A DNA stretch of 64,000 nt from Fidelibacterota bacterium. GTDB lineage: Bacteria; Pseudomonadota; Alphaproteobacteria; Rhodospirillales; Rhodospirillaceae. Shown here in pieces: positions 7,848-16,768 of this stretch (positions are counted from its first letter, which is position 1; every line of letters begins with the position of its first letter). The translations under genes and the position numbers were made by a program. The notes below the pieces were generated by a model. That model ran no database searches. It was not told the DNA's origin and saw only the letters and a program-made list of their open reading frames with translations. The stretch is from positions 124,001-188,000 of the forward strand of contig CANJPQ010000001.1 of the NCBI GenBank assembly GCA_947476275.1. The letters are read 5' to 3'.

Positions 7848-8966
7848 TTGGTCGATCAATCCCCTGAGACGTTGAAGACGACGCCGCTCGAGGCTCTGCA
7901 TCTCGCGCGCGGCGGCAAGATGGTCGGCTTTGCCGGCTATCGTATGCCGGTGAACTATCCGCTCGGCGTGCTGAAGGAACATCTCCACACCCGCACCGCG
8001 GCGGGCGTGTTCGATGTCTCTCACATGGGGCAAGCCACCCTCGCCGGCGAGGACGTGATCGCGGCTATGGAAAGCCTGGTGCCGGGTGATTTGGCGAGTC
8101 TCACGCCCGGGCAGATCCGCTACTCCGTGCTTACCAACGACGATGGCGGCATCATCGACGACCTGATGATCACCAAGGTCAGCGACGGCGTTCTGTATCT
8201 GGTCGTGAATGCCGCCTGTAAGGACCGCGACTTCGCCCACATCGGCGCGCGGCTCGCCGGTCGCGCGGTGCTGACGCGGCACGAGGATGCGGCGCTGATC
8301 GCGCTGCAAGGACCGAAGGCGGCCGCGGTACTGGCGCGCTTCATTCCCGCCGCCGAGTCCATGCCGTTCATGACCAGCGCCACCGATAAATTCGGCGACG
8401 TGCCCGTGCGGCTTTCGCGCTCGGGCTATACCGGCGAAGACGGCTACGAAATCTCCGTGCCCAACGCCCAGGTGGTCGCGGTGACGGAAAAGCTGCTCTC
8501 CGCTCCCGAAGTGGAACTCATCGGCCTCGGCGCGCGCGACTCGCTGCGGCTCGAAGCCGGTTTGTGCCTCTACGGCAGCGACATCGATACAGTCACGACG
8601 CCGATCGAAGGCGCGCTTGCCTGGGTCATCGGCAAGCGCCGCCGCGAGGAAGGCGGCTTTCCGGGGGCTGCGAAAATCCTCGGGCATCTGAAAGACGGCG
8701 CGCCGCGTCGTCGCGTCGGCGTGAAGCCGCTGAGCCGGGCGCCTGCGCGCGCGCATACCGAAATCCAGAACGCCGACGGCAAGAAGATCGGGGAGATCAC
8801 CTCGGGCGGATTCGGCCCGAGCTACAACGGCCCCGTCGCCATGGGCTACGTGGAGACCGCATACGCCAAACCCGGCACGCCGCTGCAACTGATCGTGCGC
8901 GGCCAGAGCCAGCCCGCCGAAGTCTGCACGCTGCCGTTCGTCCCGCATCGCTATTTCAAAGCTTAG
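7848..8966 (+). CDS. gcvT: Glycine cleavage system aminomethyltransferase (T protein)
   Basis: A 372-residue T protein, which moves the aminomethyl carbon from the H-protein lipoyl arm to tetrahydrofolate and releases ammonia. Typical segments are [24 protein letters not shown], the Asp-rich [14 protein letters not shown]-like loop (about residues 95-108), [14 protein letters not shown] and the C-terminal [21 protein letters not shown] chose the TTG at 7848 because CGGAG lies exactly 7 nt upstream and the following sequence begins the conserved domain at the usual distance; an upstream GTG at 7812 would add 12 residues with no support. First gene of gcvT-H-PA-PB. Confidence 0.96.
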   Translation: MVDQSPETLKTTPLEALHLARGGKMVGFAGYRMPVNYPLGVLKEHLHTRTAAGVFDVSHMGQATLAGEDVIAAMESLVPGDLASLTPGQIRYSVLTNDDGGIIDDLMITKVSDGVLYLVVNAACKDRDFAHIGARLAGRAVLTRHEDAALIALQGPKAAAVLARFIPAAESMPFMTSATDKFGDVPVRLSRSGYTGEDGYEISVPNAQVVAVTEKLLSAPEVELIGLGARDSLRLEAGLCLYGSDIDTVTTPIEGALAWVIGKRRREEGGFPGAAKILGHLKDGAPRRRVGVKPLSRAPARAHTEIQNADGKKIGEITSGGFGPSYNGPVAMGYVETAYAKPGTPLQLIVRGQSQPAEVCTLPFVPHRYFKA

Positions 8967-8976
8967 GAGCCGTCAC

Positions 8977-9354
8977 ATGAGCGAAGTTCGCTACACGAAA
9001 GATCACGAGTGGGTGCGCATCGAAGGTGCGACCGCCGTGGTCGGCATCACCGACTTCGCCCAAGGCCAGCTCGGCGACATCGTATTCGTGGAAGTGCCCG
9101 CAGCCGGCAAGGATCTCACCGCCGGCGGCGAAGCGGCGGTGGTGGAATCGGTCAAGGCCGCGAGCGAGGTCTACGCGCCGCTGAGCGGCAAGGTCGTCGA
9201 AGGCAACGCCGCACTTCCGGACGCGCCGGAGACCGTGAACCAGGACCCGCATGGCAAAGGCTGGTTCTTCAAGATGACGCTGAACAATCCGGCGGAAGTC
9301 AGCGGGCTGATGGATCAGGCCGCCTACGACAAGTTCGTTGCGGACCTGAGCTAG
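8977..9354 (+). CDS. gcvH: Glycine cleavage system H protein
   Basis: A 125-residue lipoyl carrier that shuttles the aminomethyl group between P, T and L proteins. The lipoylation site is K60 in [15 protein letters not shown]. The N-terminal YTKDHEWV and the [13 protein letters not shown]-like strand are family hallmarks. The start follows AGGAG about 7 nt upstream, and the gene is 10 bp after gcvT. Confidence 0.98.
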   Translation: MSEVRYTKDHEWVRIEGATAVVGITDFAQGQLGDIVFVEVPAAGKDLTAGGEAAVVESVKAASEVYAPLSGKVVEGNAALPDAPETVNQDPHGKGWFFKMTLNNPAEVSGLMDQAAYDKFVADLS

Positions 9355-9365
9355 GAGACACACCG

Positions 9366-10709
9366 ATGCGCTACCTACCTCTCAGTGACACCAACCGCCG
9401 TGACATGCTCGCCGCCATCGGCGTAGGCAGCGTGGACGAGCTGTTCCGCGATCTGCCCAAGAGCGCTCTGGCGTCGGCGAAGTTCAAGCTGCCGAATACG
9501 GCGAGCGAGATTGAGGTGGAGCGCGCACTGTCGAAGATGGCGGCGAAGAACCTCGATTGCACCAAGGCGCCGGCGTTCCTCGGCGCGGGCAACTATCGCC
9601 ACCACACGCCGGCGAGCCTGGACTACCTAATCCAGCGCGGCGAGTTCCTCACCGCCTACACGCCGTACCAGCCGGAGATCAGCCAGGGCACGCTCCAGGC
9701 GATCTTCGAATTCCAGACGCAAGTGGCGCTCATCACCGGCATGGAAGTGGCGAATGCCTCCATGTACGACGGCGCGACCGCCTGCGCCGAAGCCGTGGCG
9801 ATGGCTGCACGCGTGACCAAGCGTTCCAAGGCGCTGGTGTCCGGCACGGTGCATCCCCACTATCGCGACGTCACCGCCACCGCCATGCGCTTCCTCGATG
9901 TGGACGTGGACCTTCTGGCGCCTGATCCTTATGGGATCGAGGATCTGATCGGTCGCATCGACAACGAGCTTGCCTGCGTGGTCGTGCAGACGCCGGGCTT
10001 CTTCGGCAGCTTGAAGGACTACACCGCGCTTGCCGATGCGTGCCATGCCGCCGGCGCGCTGCTGGTGGTGTGCGTCACGGAACCGGTGGCGCTTGGCCTG
10101 ATCACGCCGCCGGGCCACATCGGCGCGGACATCGTGGTGGGCGAGGGGCAATCGCTCGCCGGACCCATGAGCTTCGGCGGTCCCGGTGTCGGCCTGTTCG
10201 CCACACGCGAGAAATTCCTGCGCCAGATGCCGGGCCGTCTTGCCGGCGAGACGACGGACGAAGAAGGCCGCCGCGGCTGGGTGCTCACGCTCTCCACCCG
10301 CGAGCAACATATCCGCCGCGAGAAGGCGACGTCGAATATCTGCACCAACTCCGGACTCATCGCTTTGGCGTTCTCGATTCACATGACGCTGCTGGGCGAA
10401 GCCGGGTTCGTGCGTCTTGCGGAACTCAACCACGCCAACACGGTGCTGCTGGCGGAGCGGTTGGAGAAGGTGAAGGGCGTGAAGGTAATCCCGTCCACGT
10501 TCTTCAATGAGTTCGCGGTCGCGCTGCCGAAGCCCGCAGCGGACGTGGTCGAAGCGCTCGCCAAGCGCGGCATCCTCGGCGGCGTGCCGGCATCGCGGTT
10601 CTATCCGACCTATCCGGAGCTGCAGGACGTGTTGCTGCTCAGCGCCACGGAGACGAACACGGAATCTGACATGGATGCGCTCGTTGCCGCCTTGAAGGAG
10701 GTCCTCTGA
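9366..10709 (+). CDS. gcvPA: Glycine dehydrogenase (decarboxylating) subunit 1
   Basis: A 447-residue N-terminal half of the split P protein. It forms a heterotetramer with GcvPB and decarboxylates glycine with pyridoxal phosphate. Recognisable parts are [13 protein letters not shown] at the start, [19 protein letters not shown]-like residues (about 60-78), [14 protein letters not shown], and the [14 protein letters not shown] segment. The active-site lysine is not in this subunit. The ATG at 9366 follows AGGAG at good spacing, 11 bp after gcvH. Confidence 0.97.
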   Translation: MRYLPLSDTNRRDMLAAIGVGSVDELFRDLPKSALASAKFKLPNTASEIEVERALSKMAAKNLDCTKAPAFLGAGNYRHHTPASLDYLIQRGEFLTAYTPYQPEISQGTLQAIFEFQTQVALITGMEVANASMYDGATACAEAVAMAARVTKRSKALVSGTVHPHYRDVTATAMRFLDVDVDLLAPDPYGIEDLIGRIDNELACVVVQTPGFFGSLKDYTALADACHAAGALLVVCVTEPVALGLITPPGHIGADIVVGEGQSLAGPMSFGGPGVGLFATREKFLRQMPGRLAGETTDEEGRRGWVLTLSTREQHIRREKATSNICTNSGLIALAFSIHMTLLGEAGFVRLAELNHANTVLLAERLEKVKGVKVIPSTFFNEFAVALPKPAADVVEALAKRGILGGVPASRFYPTYPELQDVLLLSATETNTESDMDALVAALKEVL

Positions 10710-12247
10710 TGACCATCACCACGAATAGCGGCAATCGCGGCCTGCAGATCGAACAACCGCTGATCTTCGAGCAGAACACCAAAGGCGATACCGCGGTCGA
10801 TCTACCGCCGATCCCGCAGGTCCGTACGCGTCTCGGCACGATGCAGCGCCAGGGCCGCATCGGCCTGCCGGGCCTGTCGGAGCCGGAGGTGGTGCGCCAT
10901 TACACGCGCCTGTCGCAGAAGAACTACTCCATCGACACGGGCTTCTATCCGCTCGGCTCCTGCACGATGAAGCACAACCCGCGCCTGAACGAGAAGATGG
11001 CGCGCCTGCCCGGCTTCGCGGAGATCCATCCGTTCCAGCCGGTGTCCACCATCCAAGGCGCATTCGAACTGATCGACACCTGCGCGGCATGGCTGAAAGA
11101 ACTCACCGGCATGGTCGCCGTGGCGATGTCGCCGGCCGCCGGCGCCCACGGGGAACTCTGCGGATTGCTCTGCATCCGTGCGGCGCATGAGGCGAATGGG
11201 CAAGGGCATCGCAAAGTCGTGCTGGTGCCGGAATCCGCGCATGGCACGAATCCGGCCACGGCGGCGCTCGCCGGTTACACAGTGGAAGCGGTCCCGGCGA
11301 CGGAAGACGGGCACGTCGATCTCGAAGCGCTTAAGACCAAGCTCAGCGACCAGGTCGCGGCGGTGATGATCACCAACCCGAACACCTGCGGGCTGTTCGA
11401 GAAGGACGCCATCGCCATCGCCGAGGCCGTGCATGCGGCGGGCGCTTACTTCTACATGGACGGCGCCAACTACAACGCCATCGTCGGCCGCCTGAAGATC
11501 GCCGATCTTGGCGTCGACGCCATGCACATCAACCTGCACAAGACGTTCTCCACGCCCCATGGCGGCGGCGGTCCGGGCGCTGGCCCCACCGTGCTATCGG
11601 CGAAGCTTGCACCGTTCGCGCCGGTACCGCAGGTGGTGAAGGTGGGTGAGGGCTACGACGCGGTGGAACACGCGGGCGATCCGCGCAGTCCCCAAGCCTT
11701 CGGCCGCATGAAGGGCTATCACGGTCAGTTCGGCGTGTTCGTGCGCGCGGTGTCTTACATGATGGCGCTGGGCGCCGATGGCCTGTACCAGGCCTCGGGC
11801 GACGCGGTGCTGAATGCCAACTACATCATGGCGCGCCTGTCGGCGGAACTGACGCCGGCGTTCGCGGGTCCGTGCATGCATGAGTGTGTGTTCGACGACC
11901 GCTTCCTGAAGGGCACGGGCGTTTCCACGCTGGACTTCGCCAAGGCGCTGATCGACGAAGGCTTCCATCCGCCGACCATGTACTTCCCGCTGGTGGTGCA
12001 TGGCGCGCTGTTGATCGAGCCGACCGAGACTGAGAGCAAGGCGAGCCTGGATCAGTTCATCGAGGCGGTGCTGGCGCTCGCACAAAAGGCCAAGACCGGC
12101 ACCGCGGCGGACGAATTCCGCGCGCGGCCCTTGCTCGCGCCGCGGCGTCGCTTGGATGAAACCAAGGCCGCCCGCAAGCCGGTGCTGCGCTGGAAGCCGA
12201 TCGAGGGCGGGGCGGCGCCGACGGTTGCGCGGCAGGCGGCGGAGTAA
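10709..12247 (+). CDS. gcvPB: Glycine dehydrogenase (decarboxylating) subunit 2
   Basis: A 512-residue C-terminal half of the split P protein. The pyridoxal-phosphate lysine is K278 in NLHKTFSTPHGGGGPG. Upstream motifs TGFYPLGSCTMKHNPR and PESAHGTNPATA match the family. The start shares one base with the gcvPA stop (TGATG), so the two halves are translationally coupled and made in equal amounts. A split P protein is standard in many bacteria, so this is not a frameshift. Last gene of the riboswitch-controlled operon; no L protein gene is present in the window. Confidence 0.97.
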   Translation: MTITTNSGNRGLQIEQPLIFEQNTKGDTAVDLPPIPQVRTRLGTMQRQGRIGLPGLSEPEVVRHYTRLSQKNYSIDTGFYPLGSCTMKHNPRLNEKMARLPGFAEIHPFQPVSTIQGAFELIDTCAAWLKELTGMVAVAMSPAAGAHGELCGLLCIRAAHEANGQGHRKVVLVPESAHGTNPATAALAGYTVEAVPATEDGHVDLEALKTKLSDQVAAVMITNPNTCGLFEKDAIAIAEAVHAAGAYFYMDGANYNAIVGRLKIADLGVDAMHINLHKTFSTPHGGGGPGAGPTVLSAKLAPFAPVPQVVKVGEGYDAVEHAGDPRSPQAFGRMKGYHGQFGVFVRAVSYMMALGADGLYQASGDAVLNANYIMARLSAELTPAFAGPCMHECVFDDRFLKGTGVSTLDFAKALIDEGFHPPTMYFPLVVHGALLIEPTETESKASLDQFIEAVLALAQKAKTGTAADEFRARPLLAPRRRLDETKAARKPVLRWKPIEGGAAPTVARQAAE

Positions 12248-12267
12248 GGTATCGACACTGCAAGTGG

Positions 12268-12294
12268 CTGAATAATAATCATTTTCTGTATTAT
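12268..12294 (+). promoter_or_regulatory. AT-rich promoter segment with a Fur-box-like sequence
   Basis: The stretch at 12268-12286 matches the classical 19-bp Fur consensus at 14 positions and is followed by a TATTAT -10-like hexamer (12289-12294). No good -35 is seen. It lies 60 bp before the response regulator and stands out as AT-rich. Fur-family operators in alphaproteobacteria often differ from the E. coli consensus, so the link to iron is tentative. Confidence 0.3.
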
Positions 12295-12353
12295 CGTTAG
12301 GAGTCGAAATCACGTAGACTAGACGGGCGCTGATCTCCCGGAAGGAGGGAGTC

Positions 12354-13145
12354 ATGAACGTCGTTGCCTCCGTGAATGCGGATGTTGACCTCTCACGCAC
12401 CATGTTCCTGGTGGTGGACGATAAGCCGTACTTCCGCGACATCGCGCACAACGCGCTCAACCGCGGCCGCGCCAAGGACGTCAAATACGCCACCAGTGTC
12501 GATCAGGCGCGCGACGTTCTGAAGCGCTTCGGCCAGCATATCGGCGGCATCATCTGCGACTGGGACATGACGCCGGTGGGCGGGCTTGAACTCCTGCGCA
12601 TGATCCGCGCCGGCAAATTGCCGCGCACGCCGCGCGACACCTGTTTCGTGATCTTCACCTCCGAGCCGAACGCTGCCGCCGTAAAAGCGGCGATGCAACT
12701 CGACGTGAACGGGTTCGCCGTCGCGCCGCTCTCTCTCGAGAAGCTGATGAAGACCATTGGCCAAGCCATGCAGCGGCCGGTCAAGCTGCGCACACCCGAG
12801 CGGTATCACGCCGTGCCCGCTGTCGACCTGCCCAAGGCCATGTCGGAGCGCATGGGCAAGGACGTGGTGAACCCGATCGTCAGTGCCTTGGAAGCCGACG
12901 CGGCGAAGGCGGGCCGTAAGCCGGGACCTGCGCAGAAGCCGTCGGACCTGGCGAACGTGCGCATGTGTACCCTCATCGAGGCACGGCCCGGCGCGGTTCT
13001 GGCGCGCGACATCAAGGACAATGAAGGTCAGCTTCTGCTCAAGGCGGGCGCCGAACTGACAAGTGTACTGCTCGAAAAGCTCAATGCCGTCGCGGACGGC
13101 CACAGCGAGAGCTACCACATCTGGGTCGGCGAACGGCGGGCTTAA
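12354..13145 (+). CDS. Atypical orphan response regulator
   Basis: A 263-residue protein with an N-terminal receiver domain (about residues 16-135). The acidic pair is D22-D23, the phospho-acceptor is D69 in ICDWDMTP, and the hydroxyl residue is T102 in IFTSE. The conserved lysine is missing: the usual K-P is A124-P125 (VAPLSLEKL). The C-terminal 60 residues (VLARDIKDNEGQLLLKAGAELT) resemble the small domain that precedes HD-GYP modules, but no HD-GYP or DNA-binding domain follows. No histidine kinase is adjacent. The start has a strong GGAGGG site. The stop overlaps the convergent VOC gene within a shared TTAA. Confidence 0.85.
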   Translation: MNVVASVNADVDLSRTMFLVVDDKPYFRDIAHNALNRGRAKDVKYATSVDQARDVLKRFGQHIGGIICDWDMTPVGGLELLRMIRAGKLPRTPRDTCFVIFTSEPNAAAVKAAMQLDVNGFAVAPLSLEKLMKTIGQAMQRPVKLRTPERYHAVPAVDLPKAMSERMGKDVVNPIVSALEADAAKAGRKPGPAQKPSDLANVRMCTLIEARPGAVLARDIKDNEGQLLLKAGAELTSVLLEKLNAVADGHSESYHIWVGERRA

Positions 13146-13519
13146 GACGTCTCGCCCCGAAAGTTCAACTCCACCTTCACGCCATCCGGGTCGTGTAAGA
13201 AGACCTGATGCAGGGGTCGGCCGGGCACCTTCGCCTCGTCGAAGGGAATGCCGGCCTTGGTGAGGGCGGCGCGCATCGCCGCCAAATCCGTCGCATCGAA
13301 CGCGACGTGATCGAAATTTCCGGTGGTGTCGGGGACCGCGTTCGCGCGGCCGCCGATCAAATGGACAACCGGGTGACCGTTGACGTAGAGCCATGCCCCG
13401 GGGAAGGCAAATCCGGGCCGGTCCTCATCGGTCATGCCGAGAACCTGCGCATAAAACGCACGCGACTTGGCCAAGTCGGCGCAGCAGATGGTTACGTGGT
13501 CGAGGGACTTAAGCGGCAT
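13142..13519 (-). CDS. VOC-family (glyoxalase/bleomycin-resistance/dioxygenase fold) protein
   Basis: A single vicinal-oxygen-chelate protein of about 125 residues: LDHVTICCADLAKSRAFYAQVLG at the start, HPVVHLIGG in the middle, DHVAFDATDLAAMRAAL, and HQVFLHDPDGVKVELNF at the end. The His and Glu positions for metal binding (H in LDHV, H in DHVAF, E in KVELNF) are kept, so a metalloenzyme is likely. Members range from glyoxalase I to antibiotic-binding proteins; the substrate is unknown. The start is uncertain: 13519 gives a compact domain, and ATG at 13570 would add 17 residues. Confidence 0.85.
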   Translation of the reverse strand: MPLKSLDHVTICCADLAKSRAFYAQVLGMTDEDRPGFAFPGAWLYVNGHPVVHLIGGRANAVPDTTGNFDHVAFDATDLAAMRAALTKAGIPFDEAKVPGRPLHQVFLHDPDGVKVELNFRGETS

Positions 13520-13631
13520 GCCAGGAGCATAAACGGACTCCGACCATGACAGCCAGGAAATCTCCGCCATGGCATTTTTCCGCTTCACCATCGCACCAAT
13601 GCGCTAGATTGCTCGCGTCTCGGAGATCGGA

Positions 13632-14555
13632 ATGAAACGCCCATCCAAAGAAAAGGCCGCGCGCGCGCCAGAAGTTCTTGATCGTGCGGCCGCGGTGACA
13701 CTCGCGCGCCAAAGCTTTTTCCCGCACAGGTTCGCCGACGGCGTCGCTCTCAATGACTCGATCATGGGGGTGTTTCACACGCATATCGCCCGCACCTACG
13801 CACCGCCGGCCCCGATGATGCCGCCGAACGCGCGGGTTGCGTCCATCGGCTCGTGCTTTGCGGAGGAGATCTCCAATTCGCTGCGGGCACAAGGGCTCGA
13901 CGTCGGCTACGTCTTCATGAGCGAGCGTTGGAATTCTGCGTTCGCGCTCGCCAAGTTCCTCGACAACGCCCTGTTTGGAACAGCTTTCCCTCCCGGCTTC
14001 ATCGCCGGCGCCGAGACGGTGGGTCTGCCCGCGGAAACTATCGCCCAGCTCCATGCCGCGGACATGTTCATTCTGACGTTCGGCTTGTCGCTGTGCTGGT
14101 TCGAGAAGGCAACCGATAAGCTTGTTCTGGAGCCTGGCGGGGCCCACACGTTCGTCGGCATCAAGCGCGCGATGTCGGCCTTCGAGATGCGCCAGACCAG
14201 CCTCAAGGACAACGAGCGCGAGATCCGGCGGTGTATCGATCTGATCCGCAAGGTCCGCCCCAAGGCGAAGATCGTGCTCACCCTGTCGCCGGTGCCGCTC
14301 CAGGCCGCATTGACCGACGTTTCGCCGATCCCGGCGAATATCATATCCAAGTCGACCTTGCGTGTTGCCCTCGCCAATGTGACGGCACGCGGATTGAAGG
14401 ACGTCTACTACTGGCCGTCGTACGATTTCATTGATTGGTTCGGTGCACATATCGCCGCGGCGTTCGGCGGCGCTGACAGCGACATGCGCCACGTCAAGAA
14501 CGACTTGGTGGGCGTGATCGCCCAGTTCTTCAAGCACTATTACTTTCAGGCGTGA
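13632..14555 (+). CDS. GSCFA-domain (SGNH-like hydrolase) protein
   Basis: A 307-residue protein with the defining motif IGSCFAEEIS (about residues 72-81) of GSCFA domains (PF08885), a branch of the SGNH hydrolase superfamily. The Ser in GSCFA is the likely nucleophile. LTLSPVPL and the late VKNDLVG region fit the fold. Family members are often linked to cell-surface glycan or acyl-group modification, but the substrate here is unknown. No signal peptide is seen, and a 30-residue basic N-terminal extension precedes the domain. It starts divergently from the VOC gene, 112 bp away. Confidence 0.85.
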   Translation: MKRPSKEKAARAPEVLDRAAAVTLARQSFFPHRFADGVALNDSIMGVFHTHIARTYAPPAPMMPPNARVASIGSCFAEEISNSLRAQGLDVGYVFMSERWNSAFALAKFLDNALFGTAFPPGFIAGAETVGLPAETIAQLHAADMFILTFGLSLCWFEKATDKLVLEPGGAHTFVGIKRAMSAFEMRQTSLKDNEREIRRCIDLIRKVRPKAKIVLTLSPVPLQAALTDVSPIPANIISKSTLRVALANVTARGLKDVYYWPSYDFIDWFGAHIAAAFGGADSDMRHVKNDLVGVIAQFFKHYYFQA

Positions 14556-14646
14556 GCGCAGCGTCGCTACTGTATTGGCGCCTCACTTCAATTTTGTAAC
14601 CCTTCATTGGGTTGCGTGGACGCTCCGCACTCGATTCAAATGCATG

Positions 14647-14694
14647 GCGCGCGATAGCCGGGAAAACCGGTAACCACTTTTCCCTATCGCGCGC
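14647..14694. repeat. 48-bp intergenic palindrome
   Basis: A perfect 11-bp inverted repeat, GCGCGCGATAG (14647-14657) and CTATCGCGCGC (14684-14694), encloses a second inverted pair GGAAAA (14661-14666) and TTTTCC (14678-14683). The centre reads AAAACCGGTAACCACTTTT, like the core of dispersed palindromes common between alphaproteobacterial genes. The repeat at 55449-55497 has the same architecture on the opposite strand. It lies 33 bp before a DUF481 gene. The rest of the gap from 14556 shows only a small AACCC/GGGTT hairpin. Confidence 0.75.
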
Positions 14695-14726
14695 TAGTCT
14701 GCGCCGACACCAGCCTGCGAGACCCC

Positions 14727-15662
14727 ATGATGCTTCGCGCCCTCCTTGCTTTTGAGTGCCTGTTCTTCCTGACGCCGGACGCCGTTAGGTCCGCCCACGC
14801 CGCCGATCCGCCGGAGGCCGTCAGCAAGATGCTCGCGGAGGCGGTGAAGACCAAAGACCGCGATGCGATTCTGCAAACCGCCATCATCGCCAAGAAGGCA
14901 TATCCGGGTTCGGCGCTGGAGATTGACCGCATGGTCGCGCGGTTCACGCATGAAACAGAGGTCGCCGAAAGCGACAAGGCGGCGGCGGACTTCCGGGAGA
15001 AAACTATTTTTCGCGGATGGTCCGGTGAGGGTGAACTGGGCGCCTCCCACAGCAGCGGCAACTCGACCGACACGACCGTCGCGGCGGCCTTGAACCTGCG
15101 GTGGGAAAACACAAATTGGCGAAATCACTTTAATGCCGTCGCGGACTACAAGAGCACCAAAGATGTGGCCAATACCGAGCGCCTCGTGGTCAGCCACGAA
15201 ATCCAATACAAGATCAACGATCGCCTGTTCACCACGGGCTTGCTCGAATGGGAGCACGATAAGTTTGCCGGATTCGACAATCGCTATTCGCAAGCCTTCG
15301 GTCTCGGCTACGGCGTCTATCACAGCAAGACAGTATCGTGGGACGTCAGCCTCGGTCCCGCATTCCGTCAGACCGACCGTAGCGGATTGACCACCGGGCC
15401 GGCCTTCGAGAACGAAACCCAGGCCCGCCTCAGTGCGACGGCGTCATGGATCATCAGTCCGACCATGACCATGTCCGAGGACGCCAGCTTCTATTTCGGC
15501 GGCGGTAACCGCACCTATCAATCGACCACAGCCTTCACCAGCAAGGTCATCGGTCAGCTGTCCGCGCGGGCCTCGTTCTTCTACAAAAAAGAAACCACGC
15601 CGCCGCCGGGCCTGTTCGGCACCGACACGACCACGCGCTTGACGCTGGTGTATGGCTTCTAG
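14727..15662 (+). CDS. DUF481 outer-membrane beta-barrel protein
   Basis: A 311-residue exported protein. The N-terminal signal peptide ends near AHA-AD (about residue 25), then a helical stretch (about 26-85) precedes the barrel. The GELGASHSSGNSTDTT segment is the signature of DUF481 (YdiY-like salt-induced outer membrane protein). Alternating beta-strands follow, and the protein ends in a C-terminal Phe (LVYGF), the usual signal for outer-membrane insertion. Function is unknown. ATG occurs twice (14727 and 14730); either may serve. Confidence 0.88.
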   Translation: MMLRALLAFECLFFLTPDAVRSAHAADPPEAVSKMLAEAVKTKDRDAILQTAIIAKKAYPGSALEIDRMVARFTHETEVAESDKAAADFREKTIFRGWSGEGELGASHSSGNSTDTTVAAALNLRWENTNWRNHFNAVADYKSTKDVANTERLVVSHEIQYKINDRLFTTGLLEWEHDKFAGFDNRYSQAFGLGYGVYHSKTVSWDVSLGPAFRQTDRSGLTTGPAFENETQARLSATASWIISPTMTMSEDASFYFGGGNRTYQSTTAFTSKVIGQLSARASFFYKKETTPPPGLFGTDTTTRLTLVYGF

Positions 15663-15674
15663 ACGAGGTGCGCC

Positions 15675-15724
15675 TTGCCATACCTAGAGAGCCAAGGTAT
15701 TATACCTTGCGACTCGAGGTATGG
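15675..15724 (+). promoter_or_regulatory. padR promoter with two identical ATACCT-N9-AGGTAT operators
   Basis: TTGCCA (15675-15680), a 17-bp spacer and TATTAT (15698-15703) form a good sigma-70 promoter. Overlaid on it are two sites of the same design: ATACCT 15680-15685 with AGGTAT 15695-15700, and ATACCT 15702-15707 with AGGTAT 15717-15722. They are offset by 22 bp (two helical turns), and the -10 lies between them. The pattern is what an autorepressor such as the adjacent PadR protein would need. Confidence 0.75.
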
Positions 15725-15732
15725 GGCACGCC

Positions 15733-16101
15733 ATGGTAAAAGCCGACGCTACGACAAACTCCACGGCGACCAGCTTTATGAATGGCGTTCCAGAGCTCTT
15801 GTTGTTGCGCCTGCTGCAGGCGCGCGAAATGTACGGCTACGAACTCGTCCAGGCGATCCGCGATGAAACGCGAGATGCGGTTCAGTTCGGCGAGGGCGTG
15901 GTGTATCCGGTGCTGCATGCCCTCGAAAAAGACGGTGCGCTGAAATCCCGGCGTAAGACCGTCAACGGCCGCAGCCGGGTGTATTACAGCCTTACCGCCG
16001 CCGGCCGCCGTCGGCTTGGCGATCTCACGGCCACATGGTTGAAAGTGTCCGAAGCCATCCAAGGTGTCTTGACGGGAGCACGTCATGCCGAAGCTATTTG
16101 A
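15733..16101 (+). CDS. PadR family transcriptional regulator
   Basis: A 122-residue PadR-type winged-helix regulator: FMNGVPELLLLRLLQAREM-like helix 1, MYGYELVQAIRDET, then the conserved GVVYPVLHALEKDGAL and SRVYYSLTAAGRRRL wing. It is the short (subfamily 2) form with one C-terminal helix for dimer formation. I chose the ATG at 15733, which has GGGG about 7 nt upstream; the ATG at 15721 lies inside the predicted operator. It overlaps the next gene by 17 bp, so it should control a membrane protein made from the same mRNA. Confidence 0.92.
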   Translation: MVKADATTNSTATSFMNGVPELLLLRLLQAREMYGYELVQAIRDETRDAVQFGEGVVYPVLHALEKDGALKSRRKTVNGRSRVYYSLTAAGRRRLGDLTATWLKVSEAIQGVLTGARHAEAI

Positions 16102-16768
16102 GGATCTGCGCGCGCGGCTGCTGGTTGCAGGCGTCGCGCCGCGGCATATCCGCCGCTATATCGCCGAGCTTGAGGATCATCTCGCAGACTTGCGCACCGA
16201 TGCACCGGATGAGGCGACCGCCGCGGCTCGGCTGGGAGACGTAGACACGCTCGCCCAGCCGATGCTCTCACGGCCTGAATTCCGCTCGTGGACGGCTCGC
16301 GCGCCGTGGGCGACCCTGATCGGCGGTCCGATTGTAGCCATGGCGGCCGCGAGTGCCGCGTGCTTTGCCGTATTTGCTGCGATCATTCTCTCCATCAAGG
16401 CCATGAACCCTGGGCGTGCCATTGAACCGATGTGGCTTCAGAACATGGTTCAGGGCGTTGTGTACGTGCTCGTGTTTATTGCGCCGATCCTGATCGGCTG
16501 GGCAACCGCAGCGCAGGCGGTTGAGCGGCGCCTTGCGCCGCACTGGCCGATCGCCGGTCTGCTGGTGTTCGCCTTTGTCACTGGCACACTCGATATCGGG
16601 GTCAATTTTCCTAAGATCGCCGGCGAGCATGGCGAACTGCGGATAGGCTGGGGATTGTGGGGCGACTTCAGCACCCAAAGCAGCGGTATTCGCATCGGAC
16701 TCAATTTTATCCTGACAGCAACGCCCTATCTGCTGTGGCGTCGGCGTGTCGCCGCTCTCGCGACCTGA
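16085..16768 (+). CDS. HAAS-like cytosolic domain plus multi-pass membrane protein
   Basis: A 227-residue protein. Residues 1-60 form a helical domain (ELEDHLADLRTDAPDEATAAARLGDVDTLA) like the HAAS/DUF1700 module that often sits behind PadR genes. About four hydrophobic segments follow (near residues 77-103, 121-142, 155-172 and 205-220). No enzymatic motif is seen. The PadR-HAAS pairing suggests a membrane sensor or effector whose level PadR controls. The gene overlaps padR by 17 bp and the next gene by 23 bp, which indicates tight translational coupling. Confidence 0.75.
   Translation: MPKLFEDLRARLLVAGVAPRHIRRYIAELEDHLADLRTDAPDEATAAARLGDVDTLAQPMLSRPEFRSWTARAPWATLIGGPIVAMAAASAACFAVFAAIILSIKAMNPGRAIEPMWLQNMVQGVVYVLVFIAPILIGWATAAQAVERRLAPHWPIAGLLVFAFVTGTLDIGVNFPKIAGEHGELRIGWGLWGDFSTQSSGIRIGLNFILTATPYLLWRRRVAALAT

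Noticed and set aside
9366-12247. gcvP split into two frames as a possible frameshift
   Set aside because: GcvPA and GcvPB are normal separate subunits in many bacteria, and the second has its own start overlapping the first stop.
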